This document shows, piece after piece, positions 1-6,695 of a stretch of 17,287 nt of DNA; the stretch's first letter is position 1, and the number at the start of each line of letters is the position of its first letter. The stretch is from contig CABRZY010000015.1 in NCBI GenBank assembly GCA_902475475.1, positions 1 through 17,287 of the forward strand. Direction: 5' to 3'. This stretch comes from an uncultured Collinsella sp. Its GTDB lineage: Bacteria; Actinomycetota; Coriobacteriia; Coriobacteriales; Coriobacteriaceae. A program made the translations under genes and the position numbers. A model generated the notes under the pieces. The model was not told the DNA's origin, did not search any database, and saw nothing but the letters and a program-made list of their open reading frames with translations.

Positions 1-54
1 GAGTTCGAGAAGTTCGACGAGTTCGTCCATACGCTCTCCCCCGATGACTTCTAA
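1..54 (+). CDS. C-terminal end of an unidentified gene (partial)
   Basis: An open frame enters from the left edge and encodes 17 residues, EFEKFDEFVHTLSPDDF, before a TAA at 52-54. The next ATG follows that stop directly, so this gene and the next are probably co-transcribed. The visible tail is acidic and aromatic and carries no diagnostic motif, so the product cannot be named. Confidence 0.6.
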   Translation, partial: EFEKFDEFVHTLSPDDF

Positions 55-444
55 ATGCGGGGCGTCCAGGCTGCGGAGCGTTCGCTGATGGCCGGCGGTA
101 TGTCGGCTGAGGCGGCGACCATTGCGCGCGAGGCCCAGATGCGCTCGGAGGCTTCTGAGGCGGCTCGCATTGCCTATGTGACGCAGGCCCGCACGCTTCG
201 CGAACGCCGCGGCTCGTTTATCAAGATGGTTGTCGTCTCCGCCCTTGTCGCGGCAATCTGTTCGCGCCTTCATGGTACAGTTGGTGCGCTTGGGTTTTCG
301 ATCTCTACGGGCCTTATGATCTGGGGCGTGGTCGATGCGGTCATGCTGACCAGTCAGATCAAGGTGCTCGACAAGCGCGCGATGGATATGATGCGCGCCC
401 GCGACGCTGCCGCTAAGATCGCTGCTGAGGCACAAGAACTGTAA
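55..444 (+). CDS. small two-TM membrane protein, hypothetical
   Basis: A 129-residue frame. The N-terminal half (about residues 12-52) is Ala/Glu/Arg-rich, probably helical or coiled. Two hydrophobic segments follow (about 57-70 and 76-97, separated by a short Arg-Leu-His turn), then a charged Lys/Arg/Ala-rich tail. This suggests a small inner-membrane protein with both ends cytoplasmic. The ATG at 55 touches the upstream stop and has no ribosome binding site. An in-frame ATG at 88 has GGAG at 75-78, 9 nt upstream, and may be the real start (118 residues, beginning MAGGMSAEAA). I do not recognise a family. It lies 30 bp before the next gene and probably shares its operon. Confidence 0.6.
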   Translation: MRGVQAAERSLMAGGMSAEAATIAREAQMRSEASEAARIAYVTQARTLRERRGSFIKMVVVSALVAAICSRLHGTVGALGFSISTGLMIWGVVDAVMLTSQIKVLDKRAMDMMRARDAAAKIAAEAQEL

Positions 445-474
445 CGACGCCAGACTCGATGGGAAGGTCTAAAG

Positions 475-924
475 ATGGCACAGGATATGCAGGACGCCGG
501 TAACGTCTCCGCCGAGCTCGACGCCATGGTGTGCGATCTGATCGGCGCGTTCTTGGACGACCTTGCCGCCGGTGAAAACCCTGGCGTGGTCGTGGCAATT
601 GAGGACGCCGCTTCCAACCGTTATCTGGCGGCGCTCGACGAGGACGGCGAAGAGGCGTGCCTCGAGGCGGCCACCAACTTTATCTCCGAGCACAAGATGG
701 GTCTTAAGGACGAGGGCCTGGGCCGTATCGCTCGCTATGCCATCGGCTACACCGGCTGCGTCGAGATTGACGGCGGCTATCACGATGCTCTGCTCGTGAG
801 CTTCTTCGAAACCACGCTCGAGAGCGGTTTTTCGGCATATGTGCTGTATGAGGGCATGGGCGCCGGCGATGGTTTTATGTGGAGCGACCCTGAACCTGCA
901 GGTGAGGAAACCCCTCTCATCTAA
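475..924 (+). CDS. conserved hypothetical acidic cytoplasmic protein
   Basis: A 149-residue frame with a clear ribosome binding site (GGGAAGG at 461-467, 7 nt before the ATG). The protein is strongly acidic, lacks a signal peptide or membrane segment, and alternates predicted helices (residues 10-32, 57-75) with strand-like stretches (37-52, 81-105). Nothing catalytic stands out: there is a GYTGCVEIDGGYHDALLVSFF core and no metal- or nucleotide-binding motif. It resembles the uncharacterised small proteins common beside core genes in Coriobacteriia, but I cannot assign a family. It lies 30 bp after the membrane-protein gene, suggesting one transcript. The 117-bp gap to typA holds an AT-rich TATATA at 1015-1020 that could be a -10 element for typA. 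Confidence 0.7.
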   Translation: MAQDMQDAGNVSAELDAMVCDLIGAFLDDLAAGENPGVVVAIEDAASNRYLAALDEDGEEACLEAATNFISEHKMGLKDEGLGRIARYAIGYTGCVEIDGGYHDALLVSFFETTLESGFSAYVLYEGMGAGDGFMWSDPEPAGEETPLI

Positions 925-1041
925 AATCGCTAAAATAAACGAGTTTTCGGTAAAAGGCTCAATATTCCCGCCGAGCGTTGCATTGCTGGGTGGGTCGCAT
1001 ACGCGTGCCGGTTGTATATAGATAGAAGATAGGGGAACTAC

Positions 1042-2985
1042 ATGCGCGTAGACAATCTGAGGAACATCGCCATCATCGCTCACGTCGACCACGGCAAGAC
1101 GACGATGGTCGACAAGCTCCTGCGTGCCACGGACGCCTTCCGTGCCAACCAGCAGGTCGAGGACCGCGTCCTGGATTCCAACGACCAGGAGCGCGAGCGC
1201 GGCATTACGATTCTCGCCAAGAACATCTCTATCGAGTACAAGGACGTCAAGATCAACGTCATCGACACCCCGGGCCACGCCGACTTTGGCGGCGAGGTCG
1301 AGCGCGTGCTGCGTATGGCCGACGGCGCCCTGCTGCTGGTCGACGCCTTTGAGGGCCCCATGCCCCAGACCCGTTTCGTGCTGCGTCACGCTATCGACAC
1401 TGGCCTTAAGATCATGATCGTCATCAACAAGATCGACCGTCCGGGTGCTAACCCCGAGAAGGCCTACAACGACTGCCTGGACCTCATGGCCGACCTGGGC
1501 GCCACCGACGACCAGCTTGAGTTCGCCATGGAGCACGTGGTCTACGCTAGCGCCATGAATGGCTTTGCCCGCCTTGACCCCAACGACGGCAACATGGACA
1601 TGTATCCGCTGCTCGACATGATCATCGACGACATGCCCGCGCCCGAGGTTGACGAGAACGCCCCGCTGGCCATGCAGTGCGTGACCATTGACCACTCCAA
1701 CTTCGTTGGCCGTATCGGCATCGGTCGCGTGTACTCCGGCACCATCCACCAGGGCGACCAGATTTTGGTTGTGAAGAACGACGGCTCCAGCGCCACCGCT
1801 ACCGTCAAGCAGCTCTTTATCGGTATCGGCCGCGTGTACTCCGGCACCATCCACCAGGGCGACCAGATCTTGGTTGTGAAGAACGATGGCTCCAGTGCCA
1901 CCGCTACCGTCAAGCAGCTCTTTACCTTCGACTACCTGGGCCGTACCGAGTGCCAGGAAGTCGGCGCCGGCGATATCGCTGCTGTCGTGGGTATTGACCG
2001 CACCGATATCGGCGATGTTTACACCGACCCCGAGAACCCCGTCGAGCTCGAGCCCATCGAGATCGACCCGCCGACCCTGTCCATCGTCTTTGAGGCCTCG
2101 ACCTCCCCGCTCGTCGGCCGCGATGGCGACATCGTGGGCGCCCGTCAGCTTAAGGAGCGCCTGTTCAACGAGGCCGAGAACAACGTGACCATGAAGATCG
2201 AGGAGCTCGAGGACAAGAGCGGCGTCGAGGTCTCGGGCCGCGGCATCCTGCACCTGTCCGTCCTGATGGAGTCCATGCGCCGCGAGGGCTTTGAGTTCCA
2301 GGTCGGCCGTCCCCGCGTTCTGTTTAAGAAGGACGAGAACGGCAACAAGATGGAGCCTGTCGAGCAGGCCGTCGTCGAGTGCCCGGACGAGTACTCGGGC
2401 AAGGTCGTTGAGGTCTTCGGTACCTCCGGCGGCATCATGACGAGCATGGATACCTCGGGCATCGTGACGCACCTCGAGTTTAAGATCCCGACCCGCGGCA
2501 TCATGGGTCTTAAGAACCGCATCATGAACGTTACCCACGGCGAGGGCGTGTTCTACCACACCTTCCTGGAGTACGGTCCCTACGCCGGCGAGATCGGCAA
2601 CCGTCAGAACGGTGCCATGATCTCCATGACCACCGAGAAGGCCGTTGCCTATGCTCTGGGTACGCTGCAGGAGCGCGGCCAGCTGTTTGTTGAGCCGGGC
2701 ACCGAGTGCTACGAGGGCATGATTGTGGGCGAGCGCAGCAAGGCCGGCGACATGGTCGTCAACATCGCCCGTACCAAGAACCTGGGCAACCAGCGTTCCT
2801 CGACCTCCGATATCTCCGTCCAACTGGTGCCGCCCCGCACCTTCTCGCTGGAGGAAGCGCTGGAGTACATCGCCGACGACGAGCTGGTCGAGATTACTCC
2901 CAAGAACATCCGCCTGCGCAAGCGTCTGCTCAACGCCACCGACCGCAAGAAGGCCGCCGTCCGCGCCGGTCAGGTCAACAAATAG
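1042..2985 (+). CDS. typA: ribosome-associated translational GTPase TypA/BipA, with internal in-frame duplication
   Basis: An EF-G-like GTPase that binds the ribosome and acts in 50S assembly and stress or low-temperature growth (family knowledge). All G motifs are visible: G1 AHVDHGKTT (residues 13-21), G2 ERGIT (about 52-56), G3 DTPGH (75-79), G4 NKID (129-132), G5 SAMNG (170-174). Domain II, the EF-G-like domains III and V, and the TypA-specific C-terminal domain follow; the end (LLNATDRKKAAVRAGQVNK) is basic. The start has an AGGGGA site just upstream. The frame is 647 residues. TypA proteins are usually about 610-615, and the excess is exactly a 35-residue tandem duplication in domain II (225-259 and 260-294). 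Without it the protein is 612 residues. The duplication probably reflects an assembly chimera. A strong terminator follows. Confidence 0.96.
   Translation: MRVDNLRNIAIIAHVDHGKTTMVDKLLRATDAFRANQQVEDRVLDSNDQERERGITILAKNISIEYKDVKINVIDTPGHADFGGEVERVLRMADGALLLVDAFEGPMPQTRFVLRHAIDTGLKIMIVINKIDRPGANPEKAYNDCLDLMADLGATDDQLEFAMEHVVYASAMNGFARLDPNDGNMDMYPLLDMIIDDMPAPEVDENAPLAMQCVTIDHSNFVGRIGIGRVYSGTIHQGDQILVVKNDGSSATATVKQLFIGIGRVYSGTIHQGDQILVVKNDGSSATATVKQLFTFDYLGRTECQEVGAGDIAAVVGIDRTDIGDVYTDPENPVELEPIEIDPPTLSIVFEASTSPLVGRDGDIVGARQLKERLFNEAENNVTMKIEELEDKSGVEVSGRGILHLSVLMESMRREGFEFQVGRPRVLFKKDENGNKMEPVEQAVVECPDEYSGKVVEVFGTSGGIMTSMDTSGIVTHLEFKIPTRGIMGLKNRIMNVTHGEGVFYHTFLEYGPYAGEIGNRQNGAMISMTTEKAVAYALGTLQERGQLFVEPGTECYEGMIVGERSKAGDMVVNIARTKNLGNQRSSTSDISVQLVPPRTFSLEEALEYIADDELVEITPKNIRLRKRLLNATDRKKAAVRAGQVNK
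1714..1923 (+). repeat. 105-bp in-frame tandem duplication inside typA
   Basis: Unit 1 is 1714-1818 and unit 2 is 1819-1923. They match at 100 of 105 positions. The five differences (GGC/GGT, GGT/GGC, ATT/ATC, GAC/GAT, AGC/AGT) are all third-position and synonymous, so both units encode the same 35 residues, from IGIGRVYSG to ATVKQLF. The unit lies in the beta-barrel domain II. Confidence 0.97.
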
Positions 2986-3012
2986 GCGCTGGGCTTTATA
3001 ACGTCTAACGAG

Positions 3013-3047
3013 AAAGGGCGTCGACCGCAATGGTCGGCGCCCTTTTT
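3013..3047 (+). terminator. Rho-independent terminator of typA
   Basis: Stem AAAGGGCG-T-CGACC (3013-3026) pairs with GGTCG-G-CGCCCTTT (3032-3045), about 14 bp including one T-G pair, with loop GCAAT and a T-run to 3047. It starts 27 bp after the typA stop. Confidence 0.9.
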
Positions 3048-3072
3048 GGTGCAAGGGGGCGGGTTGCTTTGC

Positions 3073-3107
3073 ACCGCCACAAAGGTGCTTGGCATCTTTG
3101 TGGCGGT
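3073..3107. other. 12-bp perfect stem-loop between convergent genes
   Basis: ACCGCCACAAAG (3073-3084) pairs perfectly with CTTTGTGGCGGT (3096-3107) around an 11-nt loop. It lies 6 bp past the stop of the minus-strand bactofilin-like gene, so it could end that transcript or stabilise its 3' end. Neither side has a convincing T-run, so it is not called a classic terminator. Confidence 0.6.
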
Positions 3108-3113
3108 TAGCTG

Positions 3114-4259
3114 CTAAGCGGTGGGGAGTCCCGGCGTGTTAGCCGGCTGCTGCGGCTTGAGGTGGGCGTTGCGCCAGATGATCTGGATGACGTAGCCGAG
3201 CATAAAGACAAAGGCCACGCCGCTGATGAAGCCGCCTGCGAGGGGAAGCCCCGTGAGGGCGCCTGCGATTACGCCACCAACGGCTGCCATGGCGTAGCGG
3301 TTCTGGCTGTGTCCGACCATGCGCGCGATCGCGCACCCTGCAAAGGCACTCGATACCAGCGCGATGCCAATAACGCCGCACATGAGGGCTCCGGCAAGCG
3401 ATAGACCAGCGATGGAGATAATCAGCAGTAGGACGGCGGGGACGATAGCAATCGTGCCCAGAAGACCGCTCACCCACAGGGGCGTGGGGCGCTGGTGGAG
3501 CATGCCGGCGGCGCTGGCGGTCGCGCGCGGAAAGACGAGCTCGAGTAACAGGGCGACAAAGCAGGTCGAGAGTGCCGCGGCGACGATACCGCCGATGACA
3601 TCGTTAACGGTTGAAGTATCCTCGTTCTCGGTGCGGTCGATCTTGAGCGCGCCGACCTCGGCTCCTGCGGCGCGCTCGGGGTCCTCGGAGACGTGCGCGT
3701 TCACCGCGCCGGTGATGCGAGCGTTCTTGCCCAAGATGAGCTTGTCGGCCCAAACCTCAACATCGCCCTCGACGGTGCCATCGATGGTCACCGTATCGCC
3801 CGCAAGCGCTGCCGACTTGGTAGAGCCGCGTAGGGCAACCGTCTCGCCTATCGCGTAGAAACAGTTGGCGGTGCTGCCGGCGTTGAGAACAACGTGCTGG
3901 CCAGCGACGGTCACGCTGCCATCAACCGTGGTCTGGGCGATATCAATCGTGCGCGCCGCAAGACGAACGGCGCCGCCCACCGTGCAGTCGCGAATTGAGA
4001 GGGTATCGCCCGCAGCGATGATATCGTGGTTGATGGACGCATCATCCAAGTTGAGGGCCTGACCGGCCCAGTACAGGTCACCCTCGACACCGGACGGATT
4101 GGCGTCATTGTCGGTCGCAAGGACATTGCCTGCGGTGTCCGTGCCGGCGAACGACGCCGTGGGAAGCACGGTGATCGCCAGCGCGATGAGCGCGAATAGG
4201 ATGGTGATGCGGCCCCATGCTTTACGGCGCTGGGTCAACGGGAATTGATTGCAGGGCAT
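3114..4259 (-). CDS. bactofilin-like (polymer-forming) membrane protein
   Basis: A 381-residue protein starting at the ATG at 4259, which has GAAGGA 6-7 nt upstream. A longer frame to 4307 exists, but it would run through the upstream dyad and lacks such a site. Residues 1-38 look like a signal sequence or N-terminal membrane anchor (basic QRRK, hydrophobic core, ASFAG). Residues about 58-190 are short repeating strands (GDLYWAG, DTLSIRD, GSVTVAG, DTVTIDGTVEGDVEV, DKLILGKNARITGAV), typical of the right-handed beta-helix of bactofilins. Residues 222-362 hold four or five hydrophobic helices, with LVFPR after the first. A bactofilin-like domain followed by C-terminal membrane helices is a known but uncharacterised architecture; a role in the cell envelope is inferred. 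Several Cys are present (92, 133, 233, 294, 309). Confidence 0.85.
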   Translation of the reverse strand: MPCNQFPLTQRRKAWGRITILFALIALAITVLPTASFAGTDTAGNVLATDNDANPSGVEGDLYWAGQALNLDDASINHDIIAAGDTLSIRDCTVGGAVRLAARTIDIAQTTVDGSVTVAGQHVVLNAGSTANCFYAIGETVALRGSTKSAALAGDTVTIDGTVEGDVEVWADKLILGKNARITGAVNAHVSEDPERAAGAEVGALKIDRTENEDTSTVNDVIGGIVAAALSTCFVALLLELVFPRATASAAGMLHQRPTPLWVSGLLGTIAIVPAVLLLIISIAGLSLAGALMCGVIGIALVSSAFAGCAIARMVGHSQNRYAMAAVGGVIAGALTGLPLAGGFISGVAFVFMLGYVIQIIWRNAHLKPQQPANTPGLPTA

Positions 4260-4271
4260 AGTGAATCCTTC

Positions 4272-4296
4272 GTTAGATACTCGGCATATATCTAAC
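4272..4296 (-). promoter_or_regulatory. 8+8 bp perfect dyad upstream of the bactofilin-like gene
   Basis: GTTAGATA (4272-4279) and TATCTAAC (4289-4296) form a perfect inverted repeat with a 9-bp spacer, centred about 25 bp upstream of the ATG at 4259 and just upstream of its ribosome binding site. The size and spacing fit an operator for a dimeric repressor or activator. It could also fold as a 5' UTR hairpin. No matching regulator gene is in the window. Confidence 0.5.
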
Positions 4297-4320
4297 AGGG
4301 TACCCAACGCGCGGGCGCTC

Positions 4321-4353
4321 TAAAAGAACCTCTCGGTTGCATTTCGAGGGGTT
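4321..4353 (-). terminator. terminator of the UPF0126 gene (minus strand)
   Basis: Read on the minus strand, AACCCCTCG pairs with CGAGAGGTT (plus positions 4345-4353 and 4327-4335; one G-T pair) around a 9-nt loop, followed by CTTTTA. It starts 12 bp beyond the stop codon of the 4366-5055 gene. Confidence 0.65.
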
Positions 4354-4365
4354 GTGTCGTGCTGC

Positions 4366-5055
4366 CTACTTTTTACGGTGCAAAAAGCGCGCGATGTCTT
4401 CTTCGGTGGGGCTTTTGATGTCAAAGCGCAGCGAGAGCCAGCGCAGGCCCATGGTCACGGCAACGCATACGACCAGCGCGGCGACATTGCTCATGATGCC
4501 GCTCATAACGAGACACACATAGCTTGTCGATCCGGCGATGGCAGCGATGGCATAAAAGTTAGTACGTTGGAAAATGCCCGGAACCACGCCCATAAAACCG
4601 TCGCGCAGCATGCCGCCGCCCACCGCGGTAAAAAAGCCCATCATGATGCACACCGCCGGCGCAAAGCCGTAGACCAGCGCCTTGTCTGCTCCAGTGGCGG
4701 CGTAGATGCCGACCGAGATGATGTCGAGCAGGGGAATGAGTTTTTCGGGTTTGTCGACGATTGCCGGGAAAATATAGATGATGGCTGCCGTGGCAATGGA
4801 AAGCGGGAGCGCCATCGGCTGGTTGAGGATGTAGACGTTGCCCACCTGCAGCGTCATGTCGCGCAAGAGACCTCCGCCCAGACCGCAGACTACCGCGAGC
4901 GCGACCGCGCCCACCAGGTCGAGCTTGTGCTCGCGCGCAACCAGTACACCCGAGATCGATGCAGCGACAACGGCGAACATCTCGAGCCAAAATGGGATAG
5001 CGACCATGGCATCCGGGGCATGTGAGGTAACGGTTATAGCGGCGACGACGGGCAA
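4366..5055 (-). CDS. UPF0126/TRIC-type membrane channel family protein
   Basis: A 229-residue polytopic membrane protein with about seven hydrophobic helices. It shows the internal two-fold repeat of the UPF0126 family (bacterial relatives of trimeric intracellular cation channels). The Gly-rich motif followed by LLRD or MLRD occurs twice (GGGLLRD about 60-66, GGGMLRD about 146-152), each after a small-residue helix pair (FAVVAASISGVLVA; LDIISVGIYAATGADKAL). The channel assignment comes from the family; the transported ion is unknown. The start is a TTG preceded by AAAGGA 7 nt upstream. An in-frame ATG at 5007 would give 213 residues, closer to the usual family length, but has a weaker ribosome site. 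The cytoplasmic tail ends in a basic HRKK. It runs in the same direction as the bactofilin-like gene downstream, but a terminator lies between them. Confidence 0.88.
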   Translation of the reverse strand: MPVVAAITVTSHAPDAMVAIPFWLEMFAVVAASISGVLVAREHKLDLVGAVALAVVCGLGGGLLRDMTLQVGNVYILNQPMALPLSIATAAIIYIFPAIVDKPEKLIPLLDIISVGIYAATGADKALVYGFAPAVCIMMGFFTAVGGGMLRDGFMGVVPGIFQRTNFYAIAAIAGSTSYVCLVMSGIMSNVAALVVCVAVTMGLRWLSLRFDIKSPTEEDIARFLHRKK

Positions 5056-5359
5056 GATGGGGTCCTTTGGATTGTGGGTTTAGACAATGCCCGTACATAG
5101 TACATGGTTGGCGGGCGTGGCGACCCTATTGCTCGGTAAACGGTCGGGACTGGATGCGGGCGTGGCATTGTTGGAATGCCGGGGGTCCAAAACGTGTACG
5201 TCAGCCTCCAAAAACGACATTTTTCGGCATCTTTGGAGGGTGACGTACGCGTTTGCATATCATGCGCGGCATGCATGAGTCGATTTACTCACATCCAGTA
5301 TATTTCCCCACTTCAACGGACATAAGAGTTGGGTATCGGCTCAAAGCGAGAGGTCATCA
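5056..5359. other. intergenic region between divergent genes
   Basis: This 304-bp gap separates the minus-strand UPF0126 gene from the plus-strand nuclease-like gene, so it must contain the start signals of both. It holds palindrome A (5191-5253). A short imperfect palindrome, GTACATAGTAC, lies near 5093-5103 and overlaps a TACTATG on the minus strand that could be a -10 element. A TATATT near 5299 on the plus strand could be a weak -10 for the nuclease gene, with no good -35. No protein-coding gene is supported. Confidence 0.5.
5191..5253. repeat. 63-bp palindromic element, copy A
   Basis: The 22-nt left arm (5191-5212, AACGTGTACG...CCTCCAAA) pairs with the right arm (5232-5253), with one T-G wobble and one G-G mismatch at arm position 14. 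The loop is 19 nt. The left arm is identical to that of copy B at 6392-6413. The right arm differs at two bases, both keeping pairing. There is no T-run, so it is not an obvious terminator. Confidence 0.9.
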
Positions 5360-6367
5360 ATGGATACCCCTGTTCTCATTTCGCATAAAACCGCACGGCT
5401 CGTTCATCATGCACCTCAGAATTTGGTGCAGCCTCTCGCACAACGCGACTACCAGATAGGCGCACGAGGCATCTCCACCCAGCAACGCGTTGCGCGTATA
5501 CGACAGGCCCTTACCGACTGCGGCATTCCGCCCGATATGCTCAAGACTATCGACATCTCGGTTGTATTCGAATTCGAGCGAATTCGAACCAAAGGCGTCA
5601 TCTGCCACATTCTTGGACAAAATCTTCCCTACGAGCATATTGACGAGTTGACGCCCGGAATCTTCATCACCGACGAAGCCTTCACCTTCGTGCTCGCTGC
5701 CGAGTGGATGGATAGGATCGAATACCTCGAATACGGCTATGAAGTTTGCGGCGATTATCGCATGGGGCTCAATCCCGCCGACCCTTATACCGAGCAACCA
5801 GCCACCGCGTCCAAGGAACAAATTACCGAGCTGCTCGATATGCATCCCGGCAAACCCGGTGCCACACGCGCGCGACTCGCACTCAGACATATCTACGACC
5901 ATTCTGCCTCGCCTATGGAGACCGCTTCGGCAATCGCCCTCTCGCTCCCAACAAGCGAAGGCGGTGTTGGCATTCGGGGCATCGAGCTCAACAAACCGCT
6001 TGAAATCCCTCAACGTCTTTGGCACTGCGCCAAAGCTCGAACGCTCAAAATCGACACGCTCGTTACCTATAAGCGCAGGGAGCTCGGTATTGAATATAAG
6101 GGCGGCTTTCACGATGAGTTCGAGCGCAAGGGAGCAGATGCGGAACGAGAGGCCGTTCTCGCCCAAATGGGATATCGAATCGTTACGCTCACTTCGGCTC
6201 AGTTCGGCAGCCAGCTTGCCTTTCACCGCGCCATGAACAACATTCGCGAAGCACTCGGCATGCCTCGCTGTACCGACACCGGGTACCAGCGAGAGCAAAA
6301 CGAACTACGCAAGGCGCTTATCCGCAACTGGAAGGGCATGCGAGACGAAGAGGCACCTTCCGAATAG
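5360..6367 (+). CDS. PD-(D/E)xK nuclease-like protein of a Coriobacteriia family (DUF559-like C-terminus)
   Basis: A 335-residue soluble protein. The start is supported by GAGAGG at 5348-5353, 6 nt upstream. It follows the pattern of a large, uncharacterised family common in Coriobacteriia: a helical N-terminal part, a middle segment of the form IFITDEAF...LEYGYEVCGDYRM (101-135), a GATRARLALRHIYD...SPMET block (167-188), and a C-terminal domain resembling very-short-patch-repair/DUF559 nucleases. Putative catalytic residues are E187, D232 (KIDTLV) and E245-x-K247 (GIEYKG), followed by ADAEREAVLAQMGYRIVTLT, typical of the last helix-strand pair. Nuclease activity is inferred from this motif only. 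Codon use differs from the neighbours (CGA, ATA, AAA are frequent), suggesting transfer. The gene sits between two copies of the same palindrome and next to tRNA genes. It could belong to a defence or toxin-like system, but no partner gene is present. Confidence 0.75.
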   Translation: MDTPVLISHKTARLVHHAPQNLVQPLAQRDYQIGARGISTQQRVARIRQALTDCGIPPDMLKTIDISVVFEFERIRTKGVICHILGQNLPYEHIDELTPGIFITDEAFTFVLAAEWMDRIEYLEYGYEVCGDYRMGLNPADPYTEQPATASKEQITELLDMHPGKPGATRARLALRHIYDHSASPMETASAIALSLPTSEGGVGIRGIELNKPLEIPQRLWHCAKARTLKIDTLVTYKRRELGIEYKGGFHDEFERKGADAEREAVLAQMGYRIVTLTSAQFGSQLAFHRAMNNIREALGMPRCTDTGYQREQNELRKALIRNWKGMRDEEAPSE

Positions 6368-6391
6368 TGCCACTCCCGTGAACTCAATCCA

Positions 6392-6454
6392 AACGTGTAC
6401 GTCAGCCTCCAAAGATGTCGAAAATTGTCGGTTTTGGAGGGTGACGTACATGTT
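6392..6454. repeat. 63-bp palindromic element, copy B
   Basis: Left arm 6392-6413 and right arm 6433-6454, with a 19-nt loop. The left arm is identical to copy A and the right arm matches at 20 of 22. The same G-G mismatch at arm position 14 is kept. It starts 24 bp after the nuclease-gene stop and is followed by a short T-run (to 6457), so it may also terminate that gene. Its loop matches the reverse complement of the copy A loop at 16 of 19 positions. Confidence 0.9.
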
Positions 6455-6470
6455 TTTGGTGAGGGGCGGG

Positions 6471-6492
6471 CTCGAATCCCTCCTCCTTCGCC
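6471..6492 (+). repeat. inverted fragment of a tRNA-Ser 3' end
   Basis: These 22 bases (CTCGAATCCC...TTCGCC) match the T-arm and acceptor 3' strand of the tRNA-Ser(CGA) gene at 20 of 22 positions, but lie on the opposite strand. The matching tRNA bases are 6558-6579. Nothing 5' of the fragment looks like the rest of a tRNA. It may be a remnant of a lost tRNA gene or of an integration event at a tRNA. Confidence 0.7.
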
Positions 6493-6513
6493 GTATTTGT
6501 TTGTAAGGGACTC

Positions 6514-6545
6514 AAAACAAAAAAGCTCCCATTCTCGGGAGCTTT
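6514..6545 (-). terminator. terminator of tRNA-Ser(CGA)
   Basis: On the minus strand a perfect 9-bp stem (AAAGCTCCC / GGGAGCTTT, plus 6522-6530 and 6537-6545) with a 6-nt loop is followed by TTTGTTTT. It begins 11 bp past the CCA end of the tRNA. Confidence 0.88.
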
Positions 6546-6556
6546 CTCAACCAAAA

Positions 6557-6647
6557 TGGCGGAGGAGGAGGGATTCGAACCCTCGTGACCTTATACAGGC
6601 CAAACGGTTTTCGAGACCGCCGCATTCAACCACTCTGCCACCCCTCC
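6557..6647 (-). tRNA. tRNA-Ser (anticodon CGA)
   Basis: A class II tRNA of 91 nt on the minus strand. The acceptor GGAGGGG pairs with CTCCTCC (one G-T), with discriminator G and an encoded CCA. The anticodon loop is CTCGAAA, giving CGA (plus 6611-6613 read as TCG), which decodes UCG. The T-loop is GGTTCGAATCC, and a long variable arm (GGCCTGTATAAGGTC) marks it as serine-type. Confidence 0.96.
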
Positions 6648-6656
6648 GCGTGGGGT

Positions 6657-6686
6657 AAAAACAAAGCAGGCTCGAAGGCCTGCTTT
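6657..6686 (-). terminator. terminator-like hairpin between the two tRNA genes
   Basis: On the minus strand a perfect 9-bp stem (AAAGCAGGC / GCCTGCTTT, plus 6663-6671 and 6678-6686) with a 6-nt loop is followed by GTTTTT. It lies 9 bp after the GGA tRNA and 9 bp before the CGA tRNA, so it could reduce or block expression of the second gene from the shared promoter. Confidence 0.85.
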
Positions 6687-6695
6687 GGAATTAAC

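Noticed and set aside
1714..1923. The typA duplication as the start of a CRISPR-like or tandem repeat array
   Set aside because: There are only two units, both coding and in frame, without spacers.
469..3054. An 861-residue open frame on the minus strand opposite typA
   Set aside because: It is a codon-bias shadow of typA: low-complexity Val/Leu/Asp/Gly/His sequence with no family motif, while the plus strand encodes a clear GTPase.
5191..5253. Palindrome A as an ordinary transcription terminator
   Set aside because: It lies between divergent genes, so no transcript needs to end there, and it lacks a T-run on either strand. Copy B could still act as a terminator.
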